Source: an uncultured Pseudomonas sp.
Lineage (GTDB): Bacteria > Pseudomonadota > Gammaproteobacteria > Pseudomonadales > Pseudomonadaceae
DNA length: 64,000 nucleotides
Assembly (NCBI RefSeq): GCF_913777995.1
Contig: NZ_CAJYVE010000024.1
Span: 186,001 to 250,000, forward strand
Direction: 5' to 3'
Part shown: positions 50,457-63,671 of the stretch, one piece after another
Layout of the letters: each line of letters starts with the position of its first letter
Numbering within the stretch: the stretch's first letter is position 1
Notes under the pieces: model-generated
The model's input: the letters and a program-made list of their open reading frames with translations, nothing else
Databases searched by the model: none
Told to the model about the DNA's origin: nothing
Made by a program: the position numbers and the translations under genes

Positions 50457-51539
50457 TTACCTCAGTTTCAGCGTGGCAAGGCCGATCAGCACGAGAATCA
50501 CGGTGATGATCCAGAAACGGACGATCACCCGAGGCTCGGGCCAGCCCTTGAGTTCGAAATGGTGGTGAATGGGCGCCATGCGGAACACGCGGCGACCGGT
50601 CAGTTTGAACGAGGCCACCTGAATGACCACTGAAAGGGTTTCCATGACGAACACGCCGCCCATGATGAACAGCACGATTTCCTGGCGCACGATCACTGCG
50701 ATGGTGCCCAGCGCGGCCCCCAGCGCCAGCGCGCCGACGTCGCCCATGAACACTTGGGCCGGATAGGTGTTGAACCACAGGAAGCCCAGGCCGGCACCGA
50801 TCAGCGCGCTGCAGAACACGATCAGCTCGCCCGCGCCTGGCACGTAGGGAATCAGCAGGTATTCGGCGAATTTCACGTTACCCGACAGGTAGCAGAAAAT
50901 GCCCAGGGCACCGCCGACCATCACCGTCGGCATGATCGCCAGGCCGTCCAGGCCATCGGTGAGGTTGACGGCGTTGCTGGAGCCGACGATGACGAAATAA
51001 GTCAGTACCACGAAGCCGATACCCAGCTGCCAGTGCATGTCCTTGAACATCGGCACGATCAGGGTGGTCTCGACCGGCGATTGCGCGGTGACGAACAGGA
51101 AGATGGCGGCGCACAGGCCGAACACCGACTGCCAGAAATATTTCCAGCGGCTCGGCAGGCCACGGGAGTTCTTCTCGATGACCTTGCGGTAGTCGTCGAC
51201 CCAGCCGATGCCACCGAACAGCAGGGTCACCAGCAGTACCACCCACACGTAGCGGTTGGTCAGGTCGGCCCACAGCAGGGTGCTCACCGCGATGGACGAA
51301 AGGATCAGCGCACCGCCCATGGTCGGGGTGCCGGACTTGGACAGGTGCGATTGCGGACCGTCGTTACGCACTGCCTGGCCGATCTGACGGATCTGCAGGG
51401 TGCGGATCATCCATGGCCCGAGCCACAACGACAGGCTCAACGCAGTCAGCACACCCAGAATCCCGCGCAGGGTCAGGTACTGAAAGACTGCGAAGCCTTT
51501 ATAGAACTGTTGTAGAAATTCGGCCAACAGCAACAGCAT
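50457..51539 (-). CDS. mraY: Phospho-N-acetylmuramoyl-pentapeptide transferase
   Basis: A 360-residue integral membrane transferase with ten membrane helices that links UDP-MurNAc-pentapeptide to undecaprenyl phosphate, making lipid I. Conserved active-site segments are visible: [17 protein letters not shown] (catalytic Asp pair), [13 protein letters not shown] and [11 protein letters not shown]. The ATG overlaps the murF stop by one base (TGATG); nine additional upstream codons are rejected. Confidence 0.98.
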   Translation of the reverse strand: MLLLLAEFLQQFYKGFAVFQYLTLRGILGVLTALSLSLWLGPWMIRTLQIRQIGQAVRNDGPQSHLSKSGTPTMGGALILSSIAVSTLLWADLTNRYVWVVLLVTLLFGGIGWVDDYRKVIEKNSRGLPSRWKYFWQSVFGLCAAIFLFVTAQSPVETTLIVPMFKDMHWQLGIGFVVLTYFVIVGSSNAVNLTDGLDGLAIMPTVMVGGALGIFCYLSGNVKFAEYLLIPYVPGAGELIVFCSALIGAGLGFLWFNTYPAQVFMGDVGALALGAALGTIAVIVRQEIVLFIMGGVFVMETLSVVIQVASFKLTGRRVFRMAPIHHHFELKGWPEPRVIVRFWIITVILVLIGLATLKLR

Positions 51540-52909
51540 CAATGTTTCTCCAGGCTGGAGCCGCACAGGGCCGCGACGACATGTTCCATGGCGGCGCTGC
51601 GCGATCCCTTGATCAATAAAGTGGTGTTTGAATCTTGTTCGCCTTGCAGCGCAGCGATCAGCTCGGCCTGGGTTGCGAAGTGCCGGGCCTGCGGGCCGAA
51701 GGCCTCGGCGGCATGGCGCATCAGCGGGCCGACGGCATACAGGGCATCGACCTTGCCGACGGCATAGGCGCCCACTTCACGGTGGCCCTGCTCGGCCCAC
51801 TCGCCCAGTTCGCCGATGTCGCCCAGCACCAGGACGCGTCGGCCGTCGAAACCGGCCAACACGTCGGTAGCGGCCTTGATCGAGCCCGGGTTGGCGTTGT
51901 AGGTGTCGTCGATGACACGCTGGCCGTTGGCGGCGATCTGCGCCACGGCACGGCCCTTGACTGGCTGCAAGGCTTCGAGGCCGGCGACGATGCCGTCCAG
52001 GCTGACGCCCATTGCATGGGCCGCTGCAGCAGAGGCCAGGGCGTTGCTGACGTTATGTACGCCCAGCAGGTTCAATTGCACCCGCGCCGAGCCTTGAGGG
52101 CCCTGCAGCACGAACACCGGGCAACCGCGTGCATCACGACCCAGCTCGTTGGCGTGGAAATCGGCCTGGGGGTTTTCCAGGGCGAAGCTCAGTACCTTGC
52201 GGTCACCGGCACGCATGACCCACAGCGGGTAGGCTTTGTCGTCCAGGTTCAGTACCGCGACACCCTGGCTGTCCAGCCCCTCGATGATCTCGCCCTTGGC
52301 CTCGACGATGCGCTCAGGACCGCCGAATTCACCCACATGAGCGGTGCCGGCGTTGGTCAGGATGGACACGTGGGGCTTGGTCAGGCTTGCGGTGTAGGCA
52401 ATCTCGCCGACCCGCGAAGCGCCCAGCTCGATGACTGCCGCGGTGTGCTCGGGCGCCAGCTCCAGCAGGGTCAGCGGCACACCGAGGTCGTTGTTCAGGT
52501 TGCCACGGGTCGCCAGGACCGGCCCACGGGTGCGCAGGATACTGGCGAGCATTTCCTTCACCGTGGTCTTGCCACTGGAGCCGGTAACGGCAGCCACCGG
52601 GCGGTCGACGAAGGCGTTGCGATTCAGGGCACCCAGCTGGGCCAGGGCCTTGCGCGTGTCGAGTACCACCAGCTGCGGCAGGTCGACGCCTGGCACCTCG
52701 CGCTCGACCAACGCACCGACGGCGCCCTTGGCAGCCACCTGGGCCAGGTAGTCATGACCATCGAAGCGCGGGCCGGTCAGGGCCACGAACAATTGCCCGG
52801 GGGCGATGCTGCGGCTATCGGTGCTGACCCCGGAGAAACGGCAGTCGGCACCGGTGCGGCGGGCGTCCAGCGGGGTCAGCAGTTCGCTGAAGCTCAGGGC
52901 GTCAAACAT
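51539..52909 (-). CDS. murF: UDP-MurNAc-tripeptide--D-alanyl-D-alanine ligase
   Basis: A 456-residue Mur ligase that adds the D-Ala-D-Ala dipeptide from DdlB. ATP loop [26 protein letters not shown], and C-terminal [14 protein letters not shown]. The ATG has a GGGAGG site and overlaps murE by eight bases. A much longer open frame upstream (97 codons) is a shadow of murE. Confidence 0.97.
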   Translation of the reverse strand: MFDALSFSELLTPLDARRTGADCRFSGVSTDSRSIAPGQLFVALTGPRFDGHDYLAQVAAKGAVGALVEREVPGVDLPQLVVLDTRKALAQLGALNRNAFVDRPVAAVTGSSGKTTVKEMLASILRTRGPVLATRGNLNNDLGVPLTLLELAPEHTAAVIELGASRVGEIAYTASLTKPHVSILTNAGTAHVGEFGGPERIVEAKGEIIEGLDSQGVAVLNLDDKAYPLWVMRAGDRKVLSFALENPQADFHANELGRDARGCPVFVLQGPQGSARVQLNLLGVHNVSNALASAAAAHAMGVSLDGIVAGLEALQPVKGRAVAQIAANGQRVIDDTYNANPGSIKAATDVLAGFDGRRVLVLGDIGELGEWAEQGHREVGAYAVGKVDALYAVGPLMRHAAEAFGPQARHFATQAELIAALQGEQDSNTTLLIKGSRSAAMEHVVAALCGSSLEKH

Positions 52910-54364
52910 GCGCAGCCTCCCAGGCAGCCAGGGCGATGCCGGCCTGTTCAAGATCGGAGAACGGATGACGCTGGCCATCGATCTCCTGGTAGTCTTCGTG
53001 TCCCTTGCCAGCCAGCAGCACCACGTCGTCGGCGCCAGCGGCGGCAACGAACTCGGCAATGGCCTGACCACGCCCCTCGACGAAACGTACCTGGTTGGCG
53101 TTGGCGAAACCGGCACGAATGTCGTCGAAGATCTGCGCAGGCGCTTCGCTGCGCGGGTTGTCATCGGTGACCAGCACGCTGTCGGCCAGGCGTTCGGCAA
53201 CCTCGGCCATCAACGGGCGCTTGCCACGGTCACGGTCACCACCGCAACCGAACAGGCACAGCAGGCGCCCCTTGGCATGCGGACGCAGGGCTTCAAGCAC
53301 CTTCTCCAAAGCGTCTGGGGTGTGCGCATAGTCGACCACCACCAGCGGCTGCTTGCCGCCACCCAGACGCTGCATACGGCCAACCGGGCCGACCAGTTGC
53401 GGCAGCACCTTGAGGATTTCGTCCAGGGCATAGTCCAGCCCCAGCAGTGCGCCGATGGCCGCCAGTACGTTGCTCAGGTTGAAACGGCCGAGCAGACTGC
53501 TGCGCAGGAAGTGTTCGCCCTGCGGCGTGACCAGCGTGGCGCGCACGCCATCGTCATCGAAGCGCGCATCACGACAGAACAGGTAGGCGCTCTTGTCGGT
53601 CAGGCTGTAGGTGATCAGCTTCGAGCGATGCGGCGCGTCGGCCAGCTCACGACCAAAGGCGTCGTCCAGGTTGATGACCCGGCAGCTCAGGTCTGGCCAG
53701 GCGAACAGCTTGGCCTTGGCGGCGCCATAGGCTTCCATGGTGCCGTGGTAGTCGAGGTGATCACGAGACAGGTTGGTGAACACCGCAACGTCGAATTCAA
53801 CGGCCTTGACCCGACCCTGCTCCAGGCCATGGGACGAGACCTCCATGGCCACGGCACGCGCTTCGGCCTGCTTGAGGTCAGCCAGAGTGGCCTGCACGGC
53901 AATCGGATCAGGGGTGGTGTGACGGCCGCTTTCCAGGGCGCCATAGAAGCCGGTGCCGAGCGTGCCGACGATACCGCAGCGCTGGCCCAGCAGGTCGAGG
54001 GCCTGGGCCACCAGCTGGGTCACGCTGGTCTTGCCGTTGGTGCCGGTGACCCCCACCAGGTTCAGGCGGCGGCTCGGTTCGCCGTAGAAACGCCCGGCGA
54101 TGGCCGACAGCTGGCCGACCAGGCCCTTGACCGGAATCAGCGGCACCTCGGTAAGTGGCAGCACGCTGGAGCCTTCGGCTTCATAGGCCACGGCAGCAGC
54201 ACCACGTTGCAGGGCGTCGGCGATGTGCTCGCGACCATCGACCCGGATACCCGGTACGGCCAGGAACAGGTCGCCCGGACGCACCTTGCGGCTGTCCAGG
54301 GTCAGTTCGCGGATCAGCGGGTCACGGTCGGTGCCCGGGAAGATCTTGCTCAGATTGAACGACA

Positions 54365-54365
<1 letters not shown>
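52902..54365 (-). CDS. murE: UDP-MurNAc-L-Ala-D-Glu--meso-diaminopimelate ligase
   Basis: A 487-residue Mur ligase that adds the third peptide residue. ATP loop GTNGKTSVTQLV; the DNPR motif (VTDDNPRSEAP) that recognises meso-diaminopimelate is present, so the wall is the Gram-negative type. Its ATG overlaps the ftsI stop by one base. Confidence 0.97.
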
Positions 54366-56378
<2,013 letters not shown>

Positions 56379-56382
<4 letters not shown>

Positions 56383-57320
56383 CGGAGCTTCTCCGCTACG
56401 CGCATGACAGCGCTGCGCGAACGCGGATTGGCACGGGTTTCTGCCTCGGAAGCGAACTGCGCCTTGCCGACCAGACGCACGCGTGGCTCGAAGATCTTGG
56501 CCTGGATCGGCAGGTTACGCGGCATGTTGTCCGCCTCGCCCTTGACCAGCTTGCGCATGAACAGCTTGACGATACGATCTTCCAGCGAATGGAAGCTGAT
56601 GACCACCAGGCGGCCGCCCACTTCAAGGGCGTCGAGCGCGGCCTCCAGACCGGCTTCCAGATCACCCAGTTCGTTGTTGACGTGGATGCGCAGGCCCTGG
56701 AAAGCACGGGTCGCAGGGTGCTTGCCCTTCTCCCAGGCCGGATTGGCGGCCTTGAGCACTTCGGCCAGGTCGGCGGTACGCTCGAACGGCTGGACCTGGC
56801 GACGCTCGACGACGGCATTGGCCATACGACGAGCGAAGCGCTCTTCACCATATTCCTTGAAGACGCGCGCCAGCTCTTCGGCCGACGCGGTGGCGACGAA
56901 CTCGGCGGCACTGATGCCCTGCCCCGGATTCATGCGCATGTCCAAGGGGCCGTCGTTCATGAAACTGAAGCCACGCTCAGGGTCGTCGAGCTGTGGCGAA
57001 GAAACACCAAGGTCGAGCAGCACGCCACTGACCTGGCCTTGCAGGCCACGCGCCGCAACTTCTTCGCCCAGTTCGGCAAAGCTGCGCTGCACAATGACAA
57101 AGCGGCCGTCTTCGGCCGCCAGCGTTTGCCCTGTGGCAATCGCTTGAGGGTCCTTGTCGAAGCCCAGCAGCCGACCGTCCGGCCCCAGGTGTTCGAGCAC
57201 CCGGCGACTGTGACCGCCACGCCCGAACGTGCCGTCCAGATAGCAGCCATCGGCGCGCACGGCCAGAGCCTCTACGGCTTCTTCCAGCAGTACGGTGATG
57301 TGGGTAAAACCGCCATTCAT
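56379..57320 (-). CDS. rsmH: 16S rRNA (cytosine-1402-N4)-methyltransferase RsmH (MraW)
   Basis: A 313-residue SAM-dependent methyltransferase modifying N4 of C1402 in 16S rRNA. SAM motif [14 protein letters not shown] and the family segments [15 protein letters not shown] and HFHSLEDR-like [13 protein letters not shown] are present. The ATG lies two bases after the mraZ stop; a GTG six bases earlier overlaps that stop and is an alternative. The partner RsmI, acting on the same nucleotide, is encoded 1.2 kb away in this window. Confidence 0.97.
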
Positions 57321-57322
57321 AG

Positions 57323-57778
57323 TCACAGGATCAGGTCACGTAAATCATCGGGCATCGCGCCAGGTTGCTGAATGGCCGCCAGGTCCGCATCGGCAAGAGC
57401 GTTCCAGGCGTCCTCGTCCCACAATTGAAACTTATTGAGCTGGCCAACCAGCATCACGCGCTTATCCAACTTGGCGTATTCGCGTAAACGGGGCGGCACC
57501 AGAAAACGTCCGCTGCCATCCAGCTCCAGGTCGACCGCATTACCAATCAGGAGCCGCTGCAAGCGGCGGTTCTCTTCACGGAAGGTGGCGAGCTCACGCA
57601 GCTTCGCCTCGATCAACTCCCACTCGGAAAGCGGATAAATGCACAAGCAGGGATCTATGGCATCGATGGTGACGATCAACTGACCGGCACTACGCGAATC
57701 GAGCTCGTCACGGTACCGGCTCGGCATAGCGAGACGACCCTTGGCATCGAGATTGATTGCGTTGGCACCACGGAACAC
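57323..57778 (-). CDS. mraZ: Transcriptional regulator MraZ
   Basis: A 151-residue AbrB-fold, ring-forming DNA-binding protein with two copies of the DxxxR motif (Asp11-x3-Arg15 and Asp87-x3-Arg91). MraZ binds repeated sites in its own promoter and represses the dcw operon. The start is GTG with a GGAGAG site. It is the first gene of the cluster. Confidence 0.97.
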   Translation of the reverse strand: MFRGANAINLDAKGRLAMPSRYRDELDSRSAGQLIVTIDAIDPCLCIYPLSEWELIEAKLRELATFREENRRLQRLLIGNAVDLELDGSGRFLVPPRLREYAKLDKRVMLVGQLNKFQLWDEDAWNALADADLAAIQQPGAMPDDLRDLIL

Positions 57779-57816
57779 AGGCGCGCTCTCCGAATTCTAC
57801 TTTTCTGCGCTACAAA

Positions 57817-57843
57817 AACCCACTTCGTGCCACTTTCTGCCAC
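57817..57843 (-). promoter_or_regulatory. MraZ operator: three direct repeats at 10-bp period
   Basis: On the minus strand the sequence reads AAGTGG three times at exact 10-bp spacing (complement of ACTT at 57820, 57830 and 57840). Known MraZ boxes are TGGG-type repeats separated by about five bases, i.e. one helical turn. The array sits between the promoter -10 and the mraZ start, as expected for autorepression. Confidence 0.85.
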
Positions 57844-57849
57844 TTGCGC

Positions 57850-57879
57850 ACACTATAGGAACGCGCCCACCACACCGTC
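57850..57879 (-). promoter_or_regulatory. Sigma-70 promoter of the division cluster (Pmra)
   Basis: TTGACG (complement of 57874-57879), 18 bp, TATAGT (complement of 57850-57855). Good match at both boxes. The predicted start falls at the MraZ repeats, and the leader to mraZ is about 65 nt. Confidence 0.82.
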
Positions 57880-58085
57880 AAGGTAGGGTTCTAAGGAAAA
57901 CCCTTACAGAACGGCAATTTAGGAGTGGTATTGGATGAGCGGAGAGGAATTTGCGTGGAGGCTGCGCAAATAAAACGACGCACCACAAAGCGATGAGAAT
58001 CGAAGTTAAAGTGATTTATGAAGTTTAAGATTTTTTTGATATTACGAAGCGCGTCACGACTATGAAACGCGGATAAAGGAGGGAT
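57880..58085. other. AT-rich spacer between Pmra and rnpB
   Basis: About 200 bp, clearly richer in A and T than the surroundings, carrying no supported gene. An imperfect dyad CGCGT / ACGCG (58050-58071) lies beyond the RNase P RNA 3' end and a T7 run lies at 58031-58037. A 12-codon frame with a GGAG site (57935-57973) is too short to trust. Confidence 0.5.
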
Positions 58086-58441
58086 GGAGAGTCGATCTGT
58101 AAGCCGGGTTCTGTCGAGGACAGTCATTCCTCTACGACGGCCATCACTGGACGTCTTTAGCAACCTACCCGGTTCCAGCGCGGGCCACGCCTTGGAACCC
58201 TATTTGGTCTTGCTCCGAGTGGGGTTTACCTAGCCACGAACTGTTACCAGACGTGCGGTGCGCTCTTACCGCACCTTTTCACCCTTACCGGCACCGAAGT
58301 GCTTAGGCGGTTGTTTTCTGTGGCACTTTCCGTAGGCTCGCGCCTCCCAGGCGTTACCTGGCACTCCGCCCTATGGAGCCCGGACTTTCCTCCCCCACCT
58401 GTTGCGGAACAACAAGCGGCAGCGACTGTCCAATCGACTCT
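58086..58441 (-). ncRNA. rnpB: RNase P RNA, type A
   Basis: About 356 nt. The transcribed strand starts AGAGTCGATTGG and ends in ACAGATCGACTCT, pairing to form the terminal helix P1. The universally conserved blocks are visible: GAGGAAAGTCCGGGC near the 5' side (complement around 58378-58392) and ACAGAACCCGGCTTAC near the 3' end (complement of 58099-58114). It processes the 5' ends of tRNA precursors with the RnpA protein. Ends are set from the P1 pairing and may be off by a few bases. Confidence 0.96.
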
Positions 58442-58450
58442 CCGCCGCCA

Positions 58451-58479
58451 AGGTTAACGGCACGGGCGCCCAAGAACAA
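58451..58479 (-). promoter_or_regulatory. rnpB promoter
   Basis: TTGTTC (complement of 58474-58479), 17 bp, TAACCT (complement of 58451-58456), eight to ten bases before the RNA 5' end. Confidence 0.65.
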
Positions 58480-58522
58480 GCTTTAAAAGCCTGAAGCTCG
58501 CTGCGCCCGCCATGAAAGCGCC

Positions 58523-59395
58523 TTATTTCTTCTGCTGTTCTTCGAGCGCCAGCTGGTAGAGCAGATTCTTGCGCACGCCGGTGATTTCCGCCGCCAAGGC
58601 TGCCGCCCGCTTGACCGGCAGGTCCTCCAGCAGCAACCCCAGAATCCGACGCGCCTCGCTGCCGATGGCATCATCCCCCTGCGGCTCGCTCCAGCCCGCC
58701 ACCAGCACCACGCACTCACCGCGCTGCTGATTGCCATCGGCCTCGACGAATGCGCGCAGCTGCGCCAACGGCAAGCCCTTGAGCGTCTCGAAGGTTTTCG
58801 TCAATTCGCGGGCCAGCACTGCCGGACGCTCGCCGCCGAACACCACCTCCATATCCTGCAGGCATTCCAGGATCCGATGCGGCGCTTCGTAGAAGATCAG
58901 GGTACGCGGCTCTTCGCGCAGCTGCTCGAGACGGGTCTTGCGCCCCACGGCCTTGGCCGGCAGAAAACCTTCGAAGATGAAGCGGTCCGACGGCAAGCCC
59001 GCCGCCGACAAGGCCGCGATCAACGCACAGGGCCCCGGCACCGGAACCACCGGCACCCCGGCGGCACGCGCCTGGCGCACCAGGTGGTAGCCCGGATCGG
59101 AAATCAGTGGTGTACCCGCATCGGAGATCAGCGCCACATCCTCGCCCGCCAGCAACTTCTCGATGAAGCGTCCGCCTTCGTTGCGCTCGTTATGCTCGTG
59201 GCAGGCCGCCAGCGGCGTGGCTATGCCAAAGTGTTGCATCAGACGCAACGAATGCCGGGTATCCTCAGCCGCAATGAGAGCGACCTCGCGCAGCACCTTG
59301 AGCGCACGCACGCTCATGTCGTCCAGGTTGCCAATTGGCGTGGCCACGACATAAAGCGATCCCGTGGCGGAATTCGAAGCAGCCGCAACAGTCAA
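58523..59395 (-). CDS. rsmI: 16S rRNA (cytidine-1402-2'-O)-methyltransferase RsmI
   Basis: A 290-residue tetrapyrrole-methylase-fold SAM enzyme that 2'-O-methylates C1402 of 16S rRNA. Family start YVVATPIGNLDDMS, then LIAAEDTRHS, ISDAGTPLISDPG and VPVPGPCALIAALSAAGLPS. The start is uncertain: a TTG giving M-T-V-A-A-A-S-N-S is chosen because it matches remembered orthologues and has GGGG upstream; a GTG nine bases earlier (59404) is the main alternative. A seven-codon frame (MNMGCAF) ends in a TGA overlapping the TTG. Confidence 0.9.
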   Translation of the reverse strand: MTVAAASNSATGSLYVVATPIGNLDDMSVRALKVLREVALIAAEDTRHSLRLMQHFGIATPLAACHEHNERNEGGRFIEKLLAGEDVALISDAGTPLISDPGYHLVRQARAAGVPVVPVPGPCALIAALSAAGLPSDRFIFEGFLPAKAVGRKTRLEQLREEPRTLIFYEAPHRILECLQDMEVVFGGERPAVLARELTKTFETLKGLPLAQLRAFVEADGNQQRGECVVLVAGWSEPQGDDAIGSEARRILGLLLEDLPVKRAAALAAEITGVRKNLLYQLALEEQQKK

Positions 59396-59606
59396 AACGC
59401 ACACCCCATGTTCATGACTCCACACATATATAAAGAAAGCATTGTACAGACTCCATGCCCTGACAGGAGTCCACACCCCGACAGGCCTGCAAAAGGAAGC
59501 CAAGGCATGAGAGTCCCGCCCCCTTCACGACGATGACACCCCCTCGCGCTGCGCTCAGGTTGCGGCCGCGCACGCCTTCGAAGTCGCACCCCGGCCAGTG
59601 CTTGGG

Positions 59607-59612
59607 TACAAT
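59607..59612 (+). promoter_or_regulatory. Candidate -10 box for lpoA
   Basis: TACAAT preceded by GG, about 37 bp before the lpoA start. The -35 region 17-18 bp upstream (GTCGCA) is poor. The rest of the 250-bp rsmI-lpoA gap shows only short repeats (GAGTCCACAC / GACTCCACAC) and no gene. Confidence 0.4.
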
Positions 59613-59648
59613 TCCCCGCTAATTCGCTTGAGTACCAGGAACATATAC

Positions 59649-61463
59649 ATGATCGCTTGCCTGCGGCTGTTATCTGCCCTCTGCCTCGCTGCCCTGCTGG
59701 CGGCCTGCGCCAGCTCTCCTTCGTCGAACCTCGGTGAACTGCCGCGCACACCCGACGCCAGCATCGAACAGCTGCTGGAACAAGCGGCCAACGCCAAGAC
59801 ACCGGACAAGGCCGCCACCCTGCGCCTGAGCGCCGCGGACCTGGCCAACCGCCAGGGCAATCCGGGCCGCGCCGCGCAATTGCTGGCGCAAGTGCAGATC
59901 GACCAACTGCCGCCAGGCCTGCAGGTCTTCGCCAGCACCCTGTCCGCCGAACTGGCCCTGGGCCGCAACCAGCCCAAGGCAGCGCTCGAGGCCTTGGCCC
60001 ACCCAAGCATGCAACGCCTGGGCGAGCTGTCGACCGAGCAGCAGGTGCGTACCCACATGGTGCATGCCAAGGCACTCGAGCAGGACGGCCAGATCCTCCC
60101 GGCAGTGCGCGAGCGCGTGTTCGCCGGCCCGCTGCTCGAAGGCCAGGATGCCAGCAGCAACAACGACGCCATCTGGAAACTGGTCTCCGCACTGCCGCCT
60201 GAACAGCTGCAGGCCACTGGCAACGATGACCTGAGCGGCTGGCTGAACCTGGCCAGCGCCATCAAGAACGCCGGCACCCTGGAGCAACAGCAGGCCGCCA
60301 TCGACAACTGGAAAGCGCAGAACCCGAAACACCCGGCTGCCCAGCAGCTGCCCACCGCACTGGCGCAGCTGCGCTCGCTGACCAGTGAACCGCTGACCCG
60401 CATCGCGCTGCTGCTGCCTCAGGAAGGCCCGCTGGCCAATGTCGCCAAGGCGCTGCGTGAAGGCTTCCTGGCCGCCCACTACCAGGCCCAACAGGCTGGC
60501 CAGAACCCGCCGGCCATCCAGGTCTTCGACAGCTCTCGAGTGACCTCCATGGACGACTTCTACCGCCAGGCCAAGGCTGCCGGCGTACAACTGGTGGTTG
60601 GCCCTCTGGAGAAGGAACTGGTCAAGCAGCTCAGCAGCCGCCCTCAACTGCCCATCACCACCCTGGCCCTGAACTACAGCGACAGCCCTACCGCCGGCCC
60701 GCAGGAACTGTTCCAGTTCGGCCTGGCCGCCGAGGACGAAGCTCGCGAAGTGGCTCGCCGCGCCTGGTCGGAAGGCAAGCGTACCGCCGTGGCGATGGTG
60801 CCCAAGGGCGAATGGGGCGACCGTGTACTGACCGCCTTCAACAACAGCTGGCGCGCCAAGGGCGGCACTCTGGTCGCCGTCGAGCGTATCGACCAGCCCG
60901 TCGACCTGGCCCGCCAGATCGCCGACATGTTCCAGCTGCGCTCCAGCGAAGGCCGCGCCCAGCGTCTGCAGGCCGCCACCGGCAGCCAGGTCGCGACCCA
61001 GCCTTCGCGCCGCCAGGACATCGACTTCATGTTCCTGGTCGCCACCCCGCAACTGGCCCAGCAGATCAAACCGACCATGGTCTTCCAGTACGCAGGTGAT
61101 GTACCGGTGTACGCCACCTCGCAGCTGTTCACCAACAGCAACGATCACGCCCAGTACATGGACCTCAATGGCGTTCGCTTCTGCGACACACCATGGCTGC
61201 TCAGTGCCAACGACCCGCTGCGCCAGCAGGTGGTCGCCCAGTGGCCACAGGCAGCGGGCAGCCTGGGCCGCCTCTATGCCATGGGCGTCGACGCCTACCG
61301 CCTGGCGCCGCGTCTCACACAGCTCAAGGCCCTGCCTGATAGCCGCCTCGACGGCCTGTCCGGCAGCCTGAGCCTGAACCAGAACCGTCGCGTTGAACGT
61401 CAACTGCCCTGGGCCGAGTTCGTCAACGGCCAGGTCCAGCGCCTGCCGGACACCGCGCCTTGA
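59649..61463 (+). CDS. lpoA: Penicillin-binding protein activator LpoA
   Basis: A 604-residue outer-membrane lipoprotein (lipobox LAAC, Cys20). It has an N-terminal helical TPR-like domain (to about residue 240) and a C-terminal periplasmic-binding-protein-like domain (RIALLLPQEGPLANVAKALREG onward). LpoA reaches through the peptidoglycan to stimulate the bifunctional PBP1A. The ATG with AGGAAC site is preferred; the longer frame adds 17 codons that cover the promoter. First gene of a set with yraN, diaA and dolP. Confidence 0.93.
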   Translation: MIACLRLLSALCLAALLAACASSPSSNLGELPRTPDASIEQLLEQAANAKTPDKAATLRLSAADLANRQGNPGRAAQLLAQVQIDQLPPGLQVFASTLSAELALGRNQPKAALEALAHPSMQRLGELSTEQQVRTHMVHAKALEQDGQILPAVRERVFAGPLLEGQDASSNNDAIWKLVSALPPEQLQATGNDDLSGWLNLASAIKNAGTLEQQQAAIDNWKAQNPKHPAAQQLPTALAQLRSLTSEPLTRIALLLPQEGPLANVAKALREGFLAAHYQAQQAGQNPPAIQVFDSSRVTSMDDFYRQAKAAGVQLVVGPLEKELVKQLSSRPQLPITTLALNYSDSPTAGPQELFQFGLAAEDEAREVARRAWSEGKRTAVAMVPKGEWGDRVLTAFNNSWRAKGGTLVAVERIDQPVDLARQIADMFQLRSSEGRAQRLQAATGSQVATQPSRRQDIDFMFLVATPQLAQQIKPTMVFQYAGDVPVYATSQLFTNSNDHAQYMDLNGVRFCDTPWLLSANDPLRQQVVAQWPQAAGSLGRLYAMGVDAYRLAPRLTQLKALPDSRLDGLSGSLSLNQNRRVERQLPWAEFVNGQVQRLPDTAP

Positions 61464-61828
61464 GACCAGGCAGCCAGGTTGCAGGGCGCGAGGCTGAAAC
61501 CTTCGCCCTGCAGCATTTGCAACAGCATGGCCTGCAACTGCTGGCACGCAACTGGACATGCCGACGCGGCGAGCTTGATCTGGTCATGCTGGACGACTCT
61601 ACAGTAGTATTCGTCGAAGTCCGCTACCGCCGCCATAACGGCTGGGGCAGCGCCATGGAAAGCATCGATGCACGCAAGCAGGAACGGCTGATCGCCGCCG
61701 CGCAGCAGTTTCTCCATGAACAGCCGCGCTGGGCCGAAAGCCCCTGCCGTTTCGATGTCATCGCGGTCGAGGGGACGCCTGGCGAGGGCAATGTGTTGAA
61801 CTGGCTGAAGAGCGCCTTCGACAGCTGA
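61460..61828 (+). CDS. yraN: YraN / UPF0102 endonuclease-fold protein
   Basis: A 122-residue UPF0102 protein with a Holliday-junction-resolvase-like restriction-endonuclease fold: GREAETFALQHLQQHGLQLL, then the nuclease-like RRGELDLVMLDD and VFVEVRYR (D-x11-ExK-like arrangement with Arg in place of Lys). Function unknown. The start is a TTG overlapping the lpoA stop (TTGA), so it is translationally coupled; no later ATG keeps the domain whole. Confidence 0.88.
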   Translation: MRPGSQVAGREAETFALQHLQQHGLQLLARNWTCRRGELDLVMLDDSTVVFVEVRYRRHNGWGSAMESIDARKQERLIAAAQQFLHEQPRWAESPCRFDVIAVEGTPGEGNVLNWLKSAFDS

Positions 61829-61954
61829 GCCGTCGCCACCCCGAGCACCCACCGAATCCAACACCGTTTTTTCGTTTGCCGCGCCGGCCAACCCGATGAT
61901 GCAGGGCGCCTGCGGCGATTGCCCAGGGCGCCGAACCGCGACCCGACGCGCTAA

Positions 61955-63138
<1,184 letters not shown>

Positions 63139-63202
63139 CCATGAACCGGTTCGCCAGGCTGGCAAGCTATCGGCAATCAGCCCCAAGCGGCATCCTGAAA
63201 TG

Positions 63203-63235
63203 AAAAAAAGGCGATCCGCAGATCGCCTTTTTTTT
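63203..63235. terminator. Bidirectional terminator of dolP and sspB
   Basis: AAAAAAAGGCGATC / GATCGCCTTTTTTT with a CGCA loop, T-rich on both strands. Complementarity extends outward across a one-base bulge (GAAATG / CATTTC, 63197-63241), and the sspB stop codon lies inside the 3' arm. Confidence 0.95.
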
Positions 63236-63654
63236 CATTTCACGACTTTCAGGCTCGGCCTGCCGCTGGGGCGCGGCGGCTCACTGTCGGGTGGCGAGTT
63301 GTCGTCGTCCATGTCGATTTCTTCGACATCCCGCTCCTCCAGGGCCGGCTCCAGGTCGAAGACCATGCCCTGGCCATTCTCACGAGCGTAAATACCCAGG
63401 ATCGCACCAACCGGCACGTACAAGGTATGCGGCACACCACCGAAGCGGCCCTCGAAGCTCACTGCTTCGTTATCCATATGCAGCTGGCGCACCGCACTCG
63501 GCGATACGTTGAGGACGATCTGCCCGTCATTGGCGAAACCCTGGGGCACCTGCACCGAAGGGTACTCGGCATTCACCAGGATATGAGGGGTGCAATCGTT
63601 ATCTACAATCCACTCGTAAAGAGCACGAATCAGATAAGGGCGACTGGAGTTCAT
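63235..63654 (-). CDS. sspB: ClpXP adaptor SspB
   Basis: A 139-residue adaptor that delivers ssrA-tagged and other substrates to ClpXP. Substrate-binding domain about residues 1-105 (SSRPYLIRALYEWIVDNDCTPH, IVLNVSPSAVR), then an acidic linker rich in Asp and Pro, ending in the ClpX-binding tail RPSLKVVK. The ATG has an AAGGAG site; a TTG one codon earlier is rejected. Downstream of sspA. Confidence 0.96.
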   Translation of the reverse strand: MNSSRPYLIRALYEWIVDNDCTPHILVNAEYPSVQVPQGFANDGQIVLNVSPSAVRQLHMDNEAVSFEGRFGGVPHTLYVPVGAILGIYARENGQGMVFDLEPALEERDVEEIDMDDDNSPPDSEPPRPSGRPSLKVVK

Positions 63655-63671
63655 CAACGGCTCCTTAGGCC

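Noticed and set aside
53200..53300. Long upstream extension of murF
   Set aside because: Entirely within murE; murF ATG with GGGAGG at the murE end is clear.
57935..57973. 12-codon frame with GGAG site upstream of the division promoter
   Set aside because: Too short, faces away from both neighbours, expected by chance in AT-rich DNA.
58050..58071. Dyad beyond the RNase P RNA 3' end as its terminator
   Set aside because: Only five paired bases with a 12-base loop and no T tract on the transcribed side.
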